63,404 nt of DNA from Caldifarciminota bacterium (GCA_020349965.1 CP070705.1:948279-1011682), one strand, 5' to 3'; numbered from the stretch's first letter, positions 44,390-53,425 are shown. The notes: a model not told the origin generated them from the sequence alone. Program-made: numbers and translations.

Positions 44390-44677
44390 TCTTAGCTTTG
44401 CAGAGAATCGACTCAAACGAGGAGATTGTTCCGCCCCACTCCACGGTGTTCGCATTGATCCGCTCCTTATGTCTAATTCTTTTTAGGGCAAGCCCCAGTC
44501 CGCGGAACCACCAGCAGGCTATTGTAGCCAATAGAGCACCCGACGGTTGTTTCATGGACTTCTAAACTTGTATGTATTACAGTACCGAACTGGCTATTAC
44601 GGTATTTTGCCAATTGGCAAAATACCGTAATGTGAAGGCTGAGGCATGATACGCGGTTTACGCTGGAGCCGTCAATC
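44390..44677. other. intergenic region with no gene
   Basis: The 325-nt gap between the beta-helix gene and nadE (44390-44714) holds no protein-like frame, tRNA or terminator that I can see. It contains a small hairpin (GGCTA 44517-44521 with TAGCC 44525-44529), the 36-bp palindrome at 44596-44631, and the nadE promoter at 44678-44705. Confidence 0.6.
44596..44631. repeat. 36-bp perfect palindrome
   Basis: Each half is 18 nt (left half begins ATTACGGTATTTTGCC and ends AA at the centre) and the two halves are exact reverse complements with no loop. It lies 47 bp upstream of the nadE -35 box. No U-tract follows on either strand, so it is not a standard terminator. It may be an operator for a dimeric regulator or a mobile-element remnant. 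Confidence 0.9.
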
Positions 44678-44705
44678 TTGATTTTCGTCAGGTTTTTATT
44701 ATAAT
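44678..44705 (+). promoter_or_regulatory. promoter for nadE (near-leaderless)
   Basis: TTGATT (44678-44683), 16-nt spacer, TATAAT (44700-44705). Predicted start near 44712, 3 nt before the ATG. Confidence 0.78.
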
Positions 44706-44714
44706 CATGACAAA

Positions 44715-45434
44715 ATGAAAAATGATTTCGTCGAGCAAATTACCCAATGGCTAAGAGCACAACTGAAAGAGACAAATACGGACGGATTCGTTCTAGGATT
44801 GAGCGGCGGTCTGGATTCTGCAGTCTGCGCCGCATTGATCCGCAGGGCAACGGACAATTGCCTGGGAATTATTCTGCCCATCGAATCAGACGTAAAGGAT
44901 CTCGATGACGCCGCGAGTGTCGCATCAACACTTGACCTTAAGACCGAATACATCGATCTCACCACGATCTACAATAATTTGGTCAAACTTATGCCTGCGG
45001 GGGACCGACTTGCATTCGGCAACATAAAAGCCCGGTTACGTATGATCGTTCTGTACTACCATGCTAATGTTTTCAATTACCTCGTATGCGGAACCGGCAA
45101 CAAGACCGAGATCTCACTTGGCTACTTCACCAAGTATGGCGACGGTGCTTGTGATATCCTACCACTCGGTGACCTTTACAAAGGCGAAGTGAAAGATCTT
45201 GCACGGACGTTTAACATACCGGAGAAGGTACTCGAAAAGGTGCCCAGCGCAGGTCTCTGGGCAGGTCAAACGGACGAAGGAGAGATTGGCTGTACCTATG
45301 ATAGAATGGACGAAGCTCTAAGACAGATTGAAAAAGGCCAAATCGGTGATGATATTGCTCGCCGATTGTATGATATGGTCAGAAGAACAGCACACAAAAG
45401 AGAAAAACCGAAGATATGCCCGTTGAGGAGGTAG
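44715..45434 (+). CDS. nadE: ammonia-dependent NAD+ synthetase
   Basis: A 239-residue NadE that amidates deamido-NAD+ using ATP. The PP-loop LSGGLDSA (about 29-36) and the CGTGNKTEISLGYFTKYGDG segment (about 117-136) are typical. There is no glutaminase domain, so free ammonia is the nitrogen source. Ammonia would be plentiful in an amino-acid fermenter (inference). Its end carries the GAGGAGG that serves the next gene, hppA. Confidence 0.95.
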   Translation: MKNDFVEQITQWLRAQLKETNTDGFVLGLSGGLDSAVCAALIRRATDNCLGIILPIESDVKDLDDAASVASTLDLKTEYIDLTTIYNNLVKLMPAGDRLAFGNIKARLRMIVLYYHANVFNYLVCGTGNKTEISLGYFTKYGDGACDILPLGDLYKGEVKDLARTFNIPEKVLEKVPSAGLWAGQTDEGEIGCTYDRMDEALRQIEKGQIGDDIARRLYDMVRRTAHKREKPKICPLRR

Positions 45435-45435
45435 G

Positions 45436-47520
45436 ATGTCACCGATATTCATATTTGCGCCGTTAGGTTCGTTCCTTTCCCTTATTTTTGCACTCTTCCT
45501 TTCTAAAGCAACAAGGCAATACGATGAAGGCACTGATGTCATGCGGCAGATCGCACAGGCAGTACGCGAAGGTGCCCGAGCCTATTTAAAAAGACAGTAC
45601 CGTATCGTCGCCCTCATATTCGCGATCGTCTTCGTCATACTGCTCGCTCTTTCGTTGTCGAAGATGCTCCCCACATTTGTGCCATTCATGTTTCTTACCG
45701 GCGGATTCTATTCGGCGCTTTCCGGGTTCATCGGCATGACCCAGGCAACGAATTCGTCAGCAAGGACCGCCAACGCAGCCAGAACGAGCCTCAACAGTGC
45801 GCTGCGCGTGGCTTTTGCATCGGGCGGTGTCATGGGTTTCGTAGTCGTCGGGTTGAGTCTCTTAGATCTCAGTTTTTGGTTCTTTCTCCTCAATTGGATC
45901 TACCGCAGCCTGCCCCTCGATGCCCGATTATTGGTCGTGACCCAGACAATCGTTGCCTACGGCATGGGCGCTTCGTTCCAGGCCCTCTTTGCCCGGGTCG
46001 GCGGCGGCATCTTCACCAAAGCCGCGGATGTCGGTGCTGATCTTGTCGGTAAAGTCGAAGCCAACATACCCGAGGATGATCCCCGCAACCCGGCGACCAT
46101 AGCCGACAACGTAGGCGACAATGTAGGCGATGTCGCAGGCATGGGTGCCGATCTGTACGAGTCGTATGTGGGATCGATCGTTGCGGCCATGGCTCTGGCA
46201 TTCGCCGCCGGACTCGGATTCCGCGGCGTGGTCATACCGCTGATCCTTGCCGCTGCCGGTGTTCTCTCGTCAGTAGTAGGTACGTTTCTCGTCCGAACCA
46301 AAGAAGAAGCAAGTCAGCGGGCGCTGCTCTTCGCCATAAGAAAAGGCGTTTGGGCTGCTGGTATCTTGATGGCCATTCTTTCCGGGGTGGCAATCTACTA
46401 TCTTCTCCCAGGCTACTTCAATTTCTACTGGCCGGTCCTCATCGGGCTCGCTTGTGGAGTCCTCATTGGATACTCCACTGAATTCTTCACCTCGGACAAT
46501 TATCGACCAACACGGAGGATTGCCAGTGCTGCAACGACCGGACCGGCAACGGTCATACTCGAAGGTCTGAGTGTCGGCATGCTTTCGATCGTGCCGCCGG
46601 TTGTCGTCGTCGCGATCGCAATCGCCGCGGCATACTACCTACCGGGCGGCGCCACCAACCCGGATCACGGATTGTTCGGCGTGGCAATCGCTGCAGTGGG
46701 AATGCTGTCAACGCTAAGCATCACACTCGCTACGGACGCCTACGGTCCGGTCGCGGACAATGCCGGAGGCAACGCTCAAATGGCCAACCTGCCCGAAGAA
46801 GTCCGCTCAAGGACCGATGCGCTCGATGCCATCGGCAATACAACCGCAGCGACCGGCAAGGGTTTCGCAATCGGCTCCGCGGCTTTGACCGTACTCGCCC
46901 TGGTCGCAGCGTACCGAAGCCAGATAGCCAGGGTCTTCCCGGATCTTGACCTGCGCGTTGCGAATCCGCAGGTCATTCTCGGTCTATTCATCGGCGGTAT
47001 GATGCCGTTTCTATTCTGCTCTCGTACGATCAAAGCAGTCGGTGAAACTGCGAGCAAGATCGTCGTCGAGGTTCGGCGTCAGTTCAATGAGATCAAGGGG
47101 TTGATGGATGGCAAGGCTCGCCCTGATTACGCACAAGCCGTCCACCTCTGCACCGTCGCCGCACAGAAAGAGATGATCGTGCCTTCGCTGCTCGTCGTCG
47201 CCGTACCGATCGTGGTTGGGATTTTACTTGGTCCCAACGGGGTCATCGGATTGCTCGTTGGCGCGCTCATCACCGGCTTCGCGGTTGCGCTGATGATGGC
47301 GAATTCGGGCGGCGCCTGGGACAACGCGAAAAAATATATTGAAAAAGGTGCACTGGGCGGCAAGGGTTCAGCCGACCACAAGGCATCTGTTGTTGGAGAC
47401 ACTGTTGGCGATCCCTTCAAAGATACCGCAGGGCCATCGCTCAACATACTCATAAAATTGATGTCCACGGTCTCCATTGTCTTCGCCGGATTCATTCTGC
47501 GTTTCACGATCTTCAGGTAG
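45436..47520 (+). CDS. hppA: membrane-bound proton/sodium-translocating pyrophosphatase
   Basis: A 694-residue, ~16-helix pump that couples pyrophosphate hydrolysis to ion export. The substrate site DVGADLVGKVE and EDDPRNPATIADNVGDNVGD is intact (about 196-232), as is the second site DAYGPVADNAGG. GNTTAATGKGFAIGSA carries Ala and Gly at the two positions that in K+-independent enzymes are Lys and Thr, so it should be K+-stimulated. H+ or Na+ specificity cannot be fixed by eye. It starts 2 nt after nadE; NadE releases pyrophosphate, though many other reactions do too. Confidence 0.96.
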   Translation: MSPIFIFAPLGSFLSLIFALFLSKATRQYDEGTDVMRQIAQAVREGARAYLKRQYRIVALIFAIVFVILLALSLSKMLPTFVPFMFLTGGFYSALSGFIGMTQATNSSARTANAARTSLNSALRVAFASGGVMGFVVVGLSLLDLSFWFFLLNWIYRSLPLDARLLVVTQTIVAYGMGASFQALFARVGGGIFTKAADVGADLVGKVEANIPEDDPRNPATIADNVGDNVGDVAGMGADLYESYVGSIVAAMALAFAAGLGFRGVVIPLILAAAGVLSSVVGTFLVRTKEEASQRALLFAIRKGVWAAGILMAILSGVAIYYLLPGYFNFYWPVLIGLACGVLIGYSTEFFTSDNYRPTRRIASAATTGPATVILEGLSVGMLSIVPPVVVVAIAIAAAYYLPGGATNPDHGLFGVAIAAVGMLSTLSITLATDAYGPVADNAGGNAQMANLPEEVRSRTDALDAIGNTTAATGKGFAIGSAALTVLALVAAYRSQIARVFPDLDLRVANPQVILGLFIGGMMPFLFCSRTIKAVGETASKIVVEVRRQFNEIKGLMDGKARPDYAQAVHLCTVAAQKEMIVPSLLVVAVPIVVGILLGPNGVIGLLVGALITGFAVALMMANSGGAWDNAKKYIEKGALGGKGSADHKASVVGDTVGDPFKDTAGPSLNILIKLMSTVSIVFAGFILRFTIFR

Positions 47521-48201
47521 TTGAAGATTAAGGACTGGCCGGCAAGCGACCGACCCAGAGAGAAGTTCTACGAACGAGGAAGCTACGGTCTAACCGATAC
47601 CGAACTCCTCGCCATCATCATCGGTAAAGGGGTCAGGAATAGGACCGCGGTGGATCTGGCCAAAGAGATATTCAACAAGGCTGGCAGCCTAAAGAAATTG
47701 AGCCAAAAGACCGTCGCGGAGATCGAACGACTGAAGATCCCTGGTCTGGGTCGCGCGAAGATCATCTCGATACTCGCCGCGCTCGAAGCGGGAAGGCGTT
47801 CCCTCTCAAGTAAAGGAAGAAAGAAAGTCAAATTTGCCAACCCGGATGATGTCTTCAAGTTCTATGCTCCGCTGATCGGCGGATTGAAATTCGAGGTCTT
47901 CAAAGTAGCAGCCGTTGACGGACAAAACATACTCATCAATGACCACACGGTGTCAAAGGGTATTCTCGATGCTAGTCTGGTCCACCCGCGCGAAGTATTC
48001 CAGTTCGCGATCAACGAAAGTGCCAGTGCAATCTTCCTCATCCATAACCATCCCAGCGGAATACAGAAGCCCTCTGAGGATGACCTGAAAATCACCGAAC
48101 GGATATGCAGAGCCGGCGATATTGTCGGTGTATCCGTAGTCGACCACGTAATAATATCTGAGGACGGATATTATTCATTCTCCCAGCACCATTTGCTGTG
48201 A
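47521..48201 (+). CDS. radC: RadC/JAB-domain DNA repair-type protein
   Basis: A 226-residue protein. The N-terminal helix-hairpin-helix region (LTDTELLAIIIGKG, IPGLGRAKII) precedes a JAB/MPN+ metalloprotease-like domain with the zinc motif HNHPSG. Biochemical function is unsettled in the family. TTG at 47521 abuts the hppA stop exactly. Confidence 0.93.
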   Translation: MKIKDWPASDRPREKFYERGSYGLTDTELLAIIIGKGVRNRTAVDLAKEIFNKAGSLKKLSQKTVAEIERLKIPGLGRAKIISILAALEAGRRSLSSKGRKKVKFANPDDVFKFYAPLIGGLKFEVFKVAAVDGQNILINDHTVSKGILDASLVHPREVFQFAINESASAIFLIHNHPSGIQKPSEDDLKITERICRAGDIVGVSVVDHVIISEDGYYSFSQHHLL

Positions 48202-48273
48202 AATGAGACTCGCAAGCTCAGACTACGCTGCCCGCGCAGTCGACAACACGATTCTATGTCTTACGGGCCGAAA

Positions 48274-49245
48274 TCACGTCGCAAGAATTTCGATGATCTT
48301 ATACAAGGTGGGATCGATCTTCTTCTTCTTCTCGTAGGTCTCGCGAAACGGCGTGCAAACTATCTGCTGTTTGACTTCACCGATCATGCAGCCGAATTTG
48401 CCTTCGCGGACCGCACTGACTGCGGCGAACCCGAGTTTGGAGGCAAGGATGCGGTCGTTTGCCGTCGGCGTTCCACCGCGCTGTATATAACCTAGCACGG
48501 CGACGCGGTAATCTTCGTGTACCAGGTTCTTCACCTTCGCCGCGATCGTGAACGCATTGCCTGCCTCATCGCCCTCAGAGACGATGACAATGTTCGATTT
48601 CTTCCCTTTCTTTATGCTTTCATTGATCTTGTGGGCAAGGGCATTGATGTCGGTCGGCGTTTCAGGGATCATGACATCCTCTGCTCCTCCGGCCAATCCA
48701 ACGGCCAATCCTATGAAACCAGACAATCGCCCCATTACCTCAATGAAGAAAAGCCGCTCCAGTGATGCAGCAGTATCCCTTATCTGGTCTATTGCCTGGA
48801 GCGCATTGTTGATCGCCGTATCGAAACCGATCGTGAAGTCGGTACCGTAGAGATCGTTGTCTATTGTGCCTGGCAGGCCGATCATCTGCACGCCATACTT
48901 TATCGAGAAAGCCTCTGCACCGCGCATCGTACCGTCGCCGCCAATGACGATCACGACGTCGATACCATGGTCCTCGAGTACCTGCTTCGCCCTCGCCATC
49001 CCCTTCTCGGTCTCGAATTCCTTGGAACGCGCCGTCCCCAGTATTGTTCCGCCGCGCTGGATTATGTTTGCGACAGACCCGCGATGGAACCTTTCTATAT
49101 AATTCAAAACCAACCCGTTGTAGCCATCCTGGATACCGACGACGTCAAACCCGTAATGCAGTGCAGTCCTTACTACAGCCCTGATCGCCGCATTCATGCC
49201 CGGCGCATCGCCGCCGCTCGTAAGGATACCGATCCTTGTCTTCAC
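48274..49245 (-). CDS. pfkA: ATP-dependent 6-phosphofructokinase
   Basis: A 323-residue PFK converting fructose-6-phosphate to the 1,6-bisphosphate. It has RIGILTSGGDAPGMNAAIR at the start, the ATP/Mg motif IGGDGTMRGAEAF near residue 103, and the catalytic PGTIDNDLYGTDFTIGFDTA near 124. The GDG motif marks ATP as the likely donor. GTG at 49245 gives the usual family N-terminus and falls at the predicted transcription start (49246). ATG at 49251 lies inside the -10/+1 interval and is less likely. Confidence 0.95.
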   Translation of the reverse strand: MKTRIGILTSGGDAPGMNAAIRAVVRTALHYGFDVVGIQDGYNGLVLNYIERFHRGSVANIIQRGGTILGTARSKEFETEKGMARAKQVLEDHGIDVVIVIGGDGTMRGAEAFSIKYGVQMIGLPGTIDNDLYGTDFTIGFDTAINNALQAIDQIRDTAASLERLFFIEVMGRLSGFIGLAVGLAGGAEDVMIPETPTDINALAHKINESIKKGKKSNIVIVSEGDEAGNAFTIAAKVKNLVHEDYRVAVLGYIQRGGTPTANDRILASKLGFAAVSAVREGKFGCMIGEVKQQIVCTPFRETYEKKKKIDPTLYKIIEILAT

Positions 49246-49252
49246 TATCATA

Positions 49253-49280
49253 ATTATAGTAATTAATCCAATTGTGTCAA
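49253..49280 (-). promoter_or_regulatory. promoter for pfkA (leaderless GTG)
   Basis: TTGACA (49280-49275), 16-nt spacer, TATAAT (49258-49253), both consensus. Predicted start near 49246; GTG at 49245. Confidence 0.87.
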
Positions 49281-49336
49281 CTTCAGATCGGTAATGAGCA
49301 TGACGCGCCAAGCATTGGAAATACGTCAATTGGGGC

Positions 49337-49364
49337 TTGACAAATCCGGAATTACGTGTAGAAT
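49337..49364 (+). promoter_or_regulatory. promoter for hup
   Basis: TTGACA (49337-49342), 16-nt spacer, TAGAAT (49359-49364). Predicted start near 49371; a 28-nt leader carries AGGAGG. Confidence 0.82.
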
Positions 49365-49398
49365 AAGCATAGTGATGAACAGAAGGAGGTGAACGACT

Positions 49399-49671
49399 AT
49401 GACGAAAGCTCAACTGATAGAGACAATGTCACAAAGAGCCAAAATCTCCAAACGCGCTGCTGGCATCGCTTTAAATACGTTCGTCGAATCAATAACCAAT
49501 GCTCTGAGAAGCGGTGACAAAGTAGCACTAGTAGGTTTTGGAACGTTCTCTATTTCCAAGAGGAAGGCAAGAACGGCTCGTAATCCTCGTACTGGAGAGA
49601 CCATCGAGGTACCGGCAAAGAGAGCGCCGAAATTCAAGGCGGGGCGCGACCTCAAAAATGCTGTGAAATAA
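49399..49671 (+). CDS. hup: HU-family DNA-binding protein
   Basis: A 90-residue histone-like protein with the HU/IHF signature VGFGTFSISKRKARTARNPRTGE (about 48-70) and the DNA-binding arm IEVPAKRAPKF. AGGAGGTGA before the ATG is a very strong Shine-Dalgarno, fitting high expression. Monocistronic: its own promoter and an intrinsic terminator follow directly. Confidence 0.97.
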   Translation: MTKAQLIETMSQRAKISKRAAGIALNTFVESITNALRSGDKVALVGFGTFSISKRKARTARNPRTGETIEVPAKRAPKFKAGRDLKNAVK

Positions 49672-49684
49672 CAATACAAATGTC

Positions 49685-49715
49685 AAAAAAGGGATGGTTT
49701 TGCCATCCCTTTTTT
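49685..49715. terminator. bidirectional intrinsic terminator
   Basis: A6 (49685-49690), GGGATGG (49691-49697), a 5-nt loop, CCATCCC (49703-49709), T6. It can serve hup and the convergent UbiA-type gene. Confidence 0.92.
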
Positions 49716-49752
49716 GTTAAACTCTCCCCGCAGAGAATTCAATGACCTGCGC

Positions 49753-50685
49753 TCAACCTCCATAAAGGGTTGGATAATTCACATTGAAGCGCCGTCTGTA
49801 ATAGACGCGCATGCCGACAAACAAAACGATCAGAGCGGCGAAGTATAATGGATAAAGTACTCCGGTGACGATGGTAAATAAAAGACCCGGCAAGCGAAAC
49901 GAAGCGATCGTGACCTTTCTATGGACGGTACTCGCGGAAAGTGCGTGCACAGCTGCAAAAAGGAAGAGCGGCCATGATAGAACAGCCGGAATGAGGCAAA
50001 TATAGTCGCGTCGGATATAAGCAGCGACAATCGCGCCGGCCATCAGTAAAGTGGAGATCACATGAGAGAGTGTCGGACCCAGAAACACACCGGTCGTCAG
50101 GTCACCCGTTTTGCGGTCGCCGTCGATATCGACAATCGTTGTGTTGATGAACACAGCGCAGATGCTCAAGAAGTACGGCAGAAAACGAGCAAGAATGTGA
50201 AAATCGAACTCCTTCACCAACAGCCACCCGATGGCGAAATTTATGATCCCATAGCCAACCCCGTTCGCCAGGGTGTCGATTATCGGCTTCCCCTTGAATT
50301 TAAACGGTGGTACCGAATAGAGGGTGCCAAGCAGGATCGATGCAATGACAAGAACTGAGAAGAGCCACCCAAAACGTATCGACAGAAAGATAGCTCCTGC
50401 CCACAGTATTGCCATTTCAATATAGGCGGCCCGGGTCCTCACAAAACTCCCGCTGATGAGGAAGAGTTTCTCATTCACACGGTCAGTATCAACATCCATG
50501 ATCTGATTCAGAATATATACACCACCGGCCGCCATGGTGTATATGATTAAGCCCAATGTGATGTCATAGGTGAAACGCCCCTGTCCGGCGCCAAAATAGC
50601 TCCCGATCAGGAGGAAATTCCATGAGGGAATGAGAATGAGGGGTCTTAGAATGAAAAAATAATCAAAGGGATTGGATCTCGGCAC
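49753..50685 (-). CDS. UbiA-superfamily prenyltransferase
   Basis: A 310-residue, 8-9-helix membrane enzyme. The first Asp-rich motif NQIMDVDTDR (about 61-70) and the second DIDGDRKTGD (about 187-196) bind the Mg-prenyl diphosphate. It attaches a prenyl chain to an unknown acceptor. Quinone, heme O and archaeal-lipid-type members cannot be told apart by eye, and no quinone gene is nearby. It lies 4 nt after rpmB on the same strand. Confidence 0.85.
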   Translation of the reverse strand: MPRSNPFDYFFILRPLILIPSWNFLLIGSYFGAGQGRFTYDITLGLIIYTMAAGGVYILNQIMDVDTDRVNEKLFLISGSFVRTRAAYIEMAILWAGAIFLSIRFGWLFSVLVIASILLGTLYSVPPFKFKGKPIIDTLANGVGYGIINFAIGWLLVKEFDFHILARFLPYFLSICAVFINTTIVDIDGDRKTGDLTTGVFLGPTLSHVISTLLMAGAIVAAYIRRDYICLIPAVLSWPLFLFAAVHALSASTVHRKVTIASFRLPGLLFTIVTGVLYPLYFAALIVLFVGMRVYYRRRFNVNYPTLYGG

Positions 50686-50689
50686 TGCG

Positions 50690-50881
50690 CTACTTGACTT
50701 TTGTTACCTTGCCGGCATGCAGACATCTTGTGCAGACGAGGACTCTCTTTGCCTCGCCATGCAGCTTCACCTTGACTCTCTGCAAATTGATCCTGAACTT
50801 CCTTTTCGTCACATTATCTGCGTGACTTATCTTTGAACCAACCTGGGCACGTCTCCCGCAAACCGCACATCTTCGGGCCAT
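50690..50881 (-). CDS. rpmB: ribosomal protein bL28 (zinc-binding form)
   Basis: A 63-residue L28 with two Cys pairs (RCAVCGRRAQVGSKISHAD at the start, LVCTRCLHAGKV at the end), which is the zinc-ribbon form. AAAGGAG lies 5 nt before the ATG and the leader is only ~11 nt. Confidence 0.97.
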   Translation of the reverse strand: MARRCAVCGRRAQVGSKISHADNVTKRKFRINLQRVKVKLHGEAKRVLVCTRCLHAGKVTKVK

Positions 50882-50898
50882 ATGTCTCCTTTCTCCCT

Positions 50899-50926
50899 AT
50901 TATATTGATACGTACGACAAAGTCAA
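50899..50926 (-). promoter_or_regulatory. promoter for rpmB
   Basis: TTGACT (50926-50921), 16-nt spacer, TATAAT (50904-50899). Predicted start near 50892, just at the Shine-Dalgarno. Confidence 0.82.
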
Positions 50927-50948
50927 CGGTTCGCTGCCGGGACTATGA

Positions 50949-50976
50949 TTGACACCGTATTCATATTTCGTATAAT
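50949..50976 (+). promoter_or_regulatory. promoter for yggS (leaderless)
   Basis: TTGACA (50949-50954), 16-nt spacer, TATAAT (50971-50976), both consensus. Predicted start 50983 falls on the ATG (50982). Confidence 0.88.
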
Positions 50977-50981
50977 AGCCC

Positions 50982-51674
50982 ATGTCGGTCAAAGAGAATA
51001 TTGCATCTCTCCGCGTACGGATCGACCGCTGTGCAGCCAGGGTACAGCGAACTGCCTACGAAATTCAGATCGTCGCGGTTGCCAAAACCTTCCCCGCTGC
51101 GAGCATAGAAGAAGCGATCTCCTGCGGTATAGGGATCATCGGCGAGAACCGCGTCCAGGAAGCCATCGAGAAGTACCGGATCATTGGTGACAGAGTCACC
51201 TGGCACATGGTCGGCCACCTTCAGACGAACAAAGTGAAGGACGCTCTGAAGATCTTCTCGATGATCCAGAGCCTCGACTCCTTGCGCCTGGCTCAAGAGA
51301 TCGAAAAACGAGCAACCACCAAAGTCGACTGCCTCATCGAAGTCAATACTTCTGGAGAACGCACCAAATTTGGATTGTCTCCGAATGACGTTCTTGATTT
51401 CTACGGCAGTATAATTGCCTGCAGGCACATCGATATTCAGGGGTTGATGACGATCGGCCCGGGCTGGGCCGTCGAGGACCCGGAGGCATCCCGCCTCTGT
51501 TTCCGCATCCTGCGCGGATTGCAGGAGGAACTTGCACAGGAATACGACCGCCCCTTCCCCATTCTTTCCATGGGCATGACTTCGGATTTCGAAGTTGCCA
51601 TCGAAGAAGGTTCAAACATGATACGTATCGGCACCGCGCTTTTCGGACCGCGAACACAAAGTGGTATCGAATAA
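50982..51674 (+). CDS. yggS: YggS-type PLP homeostasis protein
   Basis: A 230-residue PLP-binding TIM barrel. K33 in VAVAKTFP is the PLP lysine. GENRVQEAIEKY, WHMVGHLQTNKV, and the C-terminal SMGMTSDFEVAIEEGSNMIRIGTALFG are diagnostic. It buffers free pyridoxal phosphate; no enzyme activity is known. No Shine-Dalgarno precedes the ATG, and the predicted transcription start is on it. The nucleoside kinase gene overlaps its end by 14 nt. Confidence 0.95.
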   Translation: MSVKENIASLRVRIDRCAARVQRTAYEIQIVAVAKTFPAASIEEAISCGIGIIGENRVQEAIEKYRIIGDRVTWHMVGHLQTNKVKDALKIFSMIQSLDSLRLAQEIEKRATTKVDCLIEVNTSGERTKFGLSPNDVLDFYGSIIACRHIDIQGLMTIGPGWAVEDPEASRLCFRILRGLQEELAQEYDRPFPILSMGMTSDFEVAIEEGSNMIRIGTALFGPRTQSGIE

Positions 51675-53148
51675 GACAATCCAGACCGGCGATCTGAAGA
51701 AATTGAACGAGTGGCGCAGCTATCAGTCTACGCTTTCCCTCATACTTTACGCAGCAGTCAAACGACTCTTTCCAAAAAGAAAACTCCGGATCGAACACTC
51801 GATGAGCAGAGGTTTCTACTGCAAGCTCGGTACGAAAATCGACCCCGCTATGGTGAAGAAGATCGAGAGAAGAATGAGGAAACTCATCGACGAGAACCTG
51901 CCCATTCAGCAAGCCTCTTTCCCGAGAGAAAAAGCCGCCTACCTTTTCAACAACCTGGGGCAACCCGACAAAGTGAAACTCCTGACCAATATTCGTAAGA
52001 AGCACGTCACACTCTACTCACTGCTCGACGTATATGATATGTATATCATCCCGCCGTTCGATACTACGGCACGGGTTCCCCTTTTCTACCTCAGGCATTT
52101 CAGCCCCGGTTTTGTTATGATCTTTCCCACTTGGCAGGACCTTTCGAAATTGCCGGAATTCGTGCCGCAACCACGACTCAACCGGATATTCAATGAATAC
52201 GTGGAATGGGCGCGCATCCTAGAGATCGACGACGTCGGACCACTGAATGCCGTAATAAAGAACGGCGGAGGACCCCAAATAATCAAGATCGTGGAAGCAT
52301 TACATGAAAAGAAGATCGCTCAGATTGCCGACCGGATCGTCAAGGAGAGGAGCAAGGTCGTTCTCGTTGCTGGCCCCAGCAGCGCAGGCAAAACGACATT
52401 CACAAAGCGCCTTGCAATACAATTGATCGTCAACGGAACAAGACCGCTTGTCATATCGACCGACAACTACTTCCAACCCCACAGCAAAACACCAAGAGAT
52501 GAGTACGGAAAGCTTGATTTTGAAACGATCGAGGCGGTCGACACCGCACTTATGAATACTCATTTGCTTCAGATCATCAATGGCCGCACCATCACAGTTC
52601 CCAAATTCAATTTCGTCACTGGAAGACGCATCAAGGGCCATGTGGTCAAGGGGAAAGACTTTGATGTCGTTCTTCTCGAAGGGATACACTGTTTGAATGA
52701 TCAACTGACGCACAGGATACGGAGGGATATCAAGTTCAAGATCTACATTAGTGCATTGACCCAGCTCAATATCGATGATCATAACCGCATTTCTACGACT
52801 GACACGCGTCTGATAAGGAGGCTGGTACGCGACACCCATTTCCGCGGCTACCGTACCCGGGAAGTACTGAAGCTATGGGGCAGGGTCATCAGGGGCGAGG
52901 AAGGGAATATCTATCCGTACCAGGAAGAAGCCGACGAGATGTTCAATTCGGCGCTCGTTTACGAACCCGGCGTACTCAAGAGATTCTGCGTGCCGCTCCT
53001 CAAACGTATAGCGAAACGCTCATCCGAGTTCGCAGAAGCGAAGCGGCTCATCGACTTCCTCAATCTGTTCTATGATCTCTCCGGCCGCGATGTCCCCTCC
53101 AACTCGATCCTCCGCGAGTTCATCGGCGGGAGTTCATTCGTTTATTGA
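51661..53148 (+). CDS. two-domain nucleoside (uridine-type) kinase
   Basis: A 495-residue protein. The N-terminal ~200 residues resemble the ThrRS-type additional domain seen in long nucleoside kinases. The C-terminal half is a uridine/phosphoribulokinase-like P-loop kinase with VAGPSSAGKTTFTKRLAIQL (about 236-255), STDNYFQP and LEGIHCLND. Such fused kinases phosphorylate uridine, cytidine or related nucleosides. GTG at 51661 lies inside the yggS 3' end, so translation is coupled. Confidence 0.88.
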   Translation: MVSNKTIQTGDLKKLNEWRSYQSTLSLILYAAVKRLFPKRKLRIEHSMSRGFYCKLGTKIDPAMVKKIERRMRKLIDENLPIQQASFPREKAAYLFNNLGQPDKVKLLTNIRKKHVTLYSLLDVYDMYIIPPFDTTARVPLFYLRHFSPGFVMIFPTWQDLSKLPEFVPQPRLNRIFNEYVEWARILEIDDVGPLNAVIKNGGGPQIIKIVEALHEKKIAQIADRIVKERSKVVLVAGPSSAGKTTFTKRLAIQLIVNGTRPLVISTDNYFQPHSKTPRDEYGKLDFETIEAVDTALMNTHLLQIINGRTITVPKFNFVTGRRIKGHVVKGKDFDVVLLEGIHCLNDQLTHRIRRDIKFKIYISALTQLNIDDHNRISTTDTRLIRRLVRDTHFRGYRTREVLKLWGRVIRGEEGNIYPYQEEADEMFNSALVYEPGVLKRFCVPLLKRIAKRSSEFAEAKRLIDFLNLFYDLSGRDVPSNSILREFIGGSSFVY

Positions 53149-53172
53149 CGAGCGTGTCAAAAACGGTATAAT
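53145..53172 (+). promoter_or_regulatory. promoter upstream of CsgG/TolB-like gene
   Basis: TTGACG (53145-53150), 16-nt spacer, TATAAT (53167-53172). Predicted start near 53179, leaving an unusually long leader of about 247 nt. Confidence 0.78.
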
Positions 53173-53178
53173 CATCGA

Positions 53179-53425
53179 GGAGTATACTTGGAACCCGTAT
53201 GTAAGGTACACCATGCATGATTATTGTGCATTATATACTGATTCAGTGCATTGGCCAACGGAATCCGCCGTGATTTCGTGCATTTGCTCTGGCACACGTT
53301 TTGCTATATACATCTGTAACAATGTCTTCTACAGAGACTTTCATAGAGTTTTGACAATGAACAGCCGGTGGCCACACGTCCATGCCGGTCGCCGGCTGCA
53401 ACAACGATAAAGTGAAGGAGGAACT
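53179..53425 (+). other. long leader with overlapping short frames and a hairpin
   Basis: The leader holds three short frames in chain: TTG 53188-53220 (10 aa, preceded by GGAG), ATG 53217-53273 (18 aa, ATGA overlap) and GTG 53270-53410 (46 aa, overlap). None looks protein-like. A 7-bp inverted repeat (53362-53368 with 53392-53398) lies shortly before the gene's Shine-Dalgarno. It may be a regulatory leader or a small RNA; no known riboswitch class is recognised. Confidence 0.35.
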
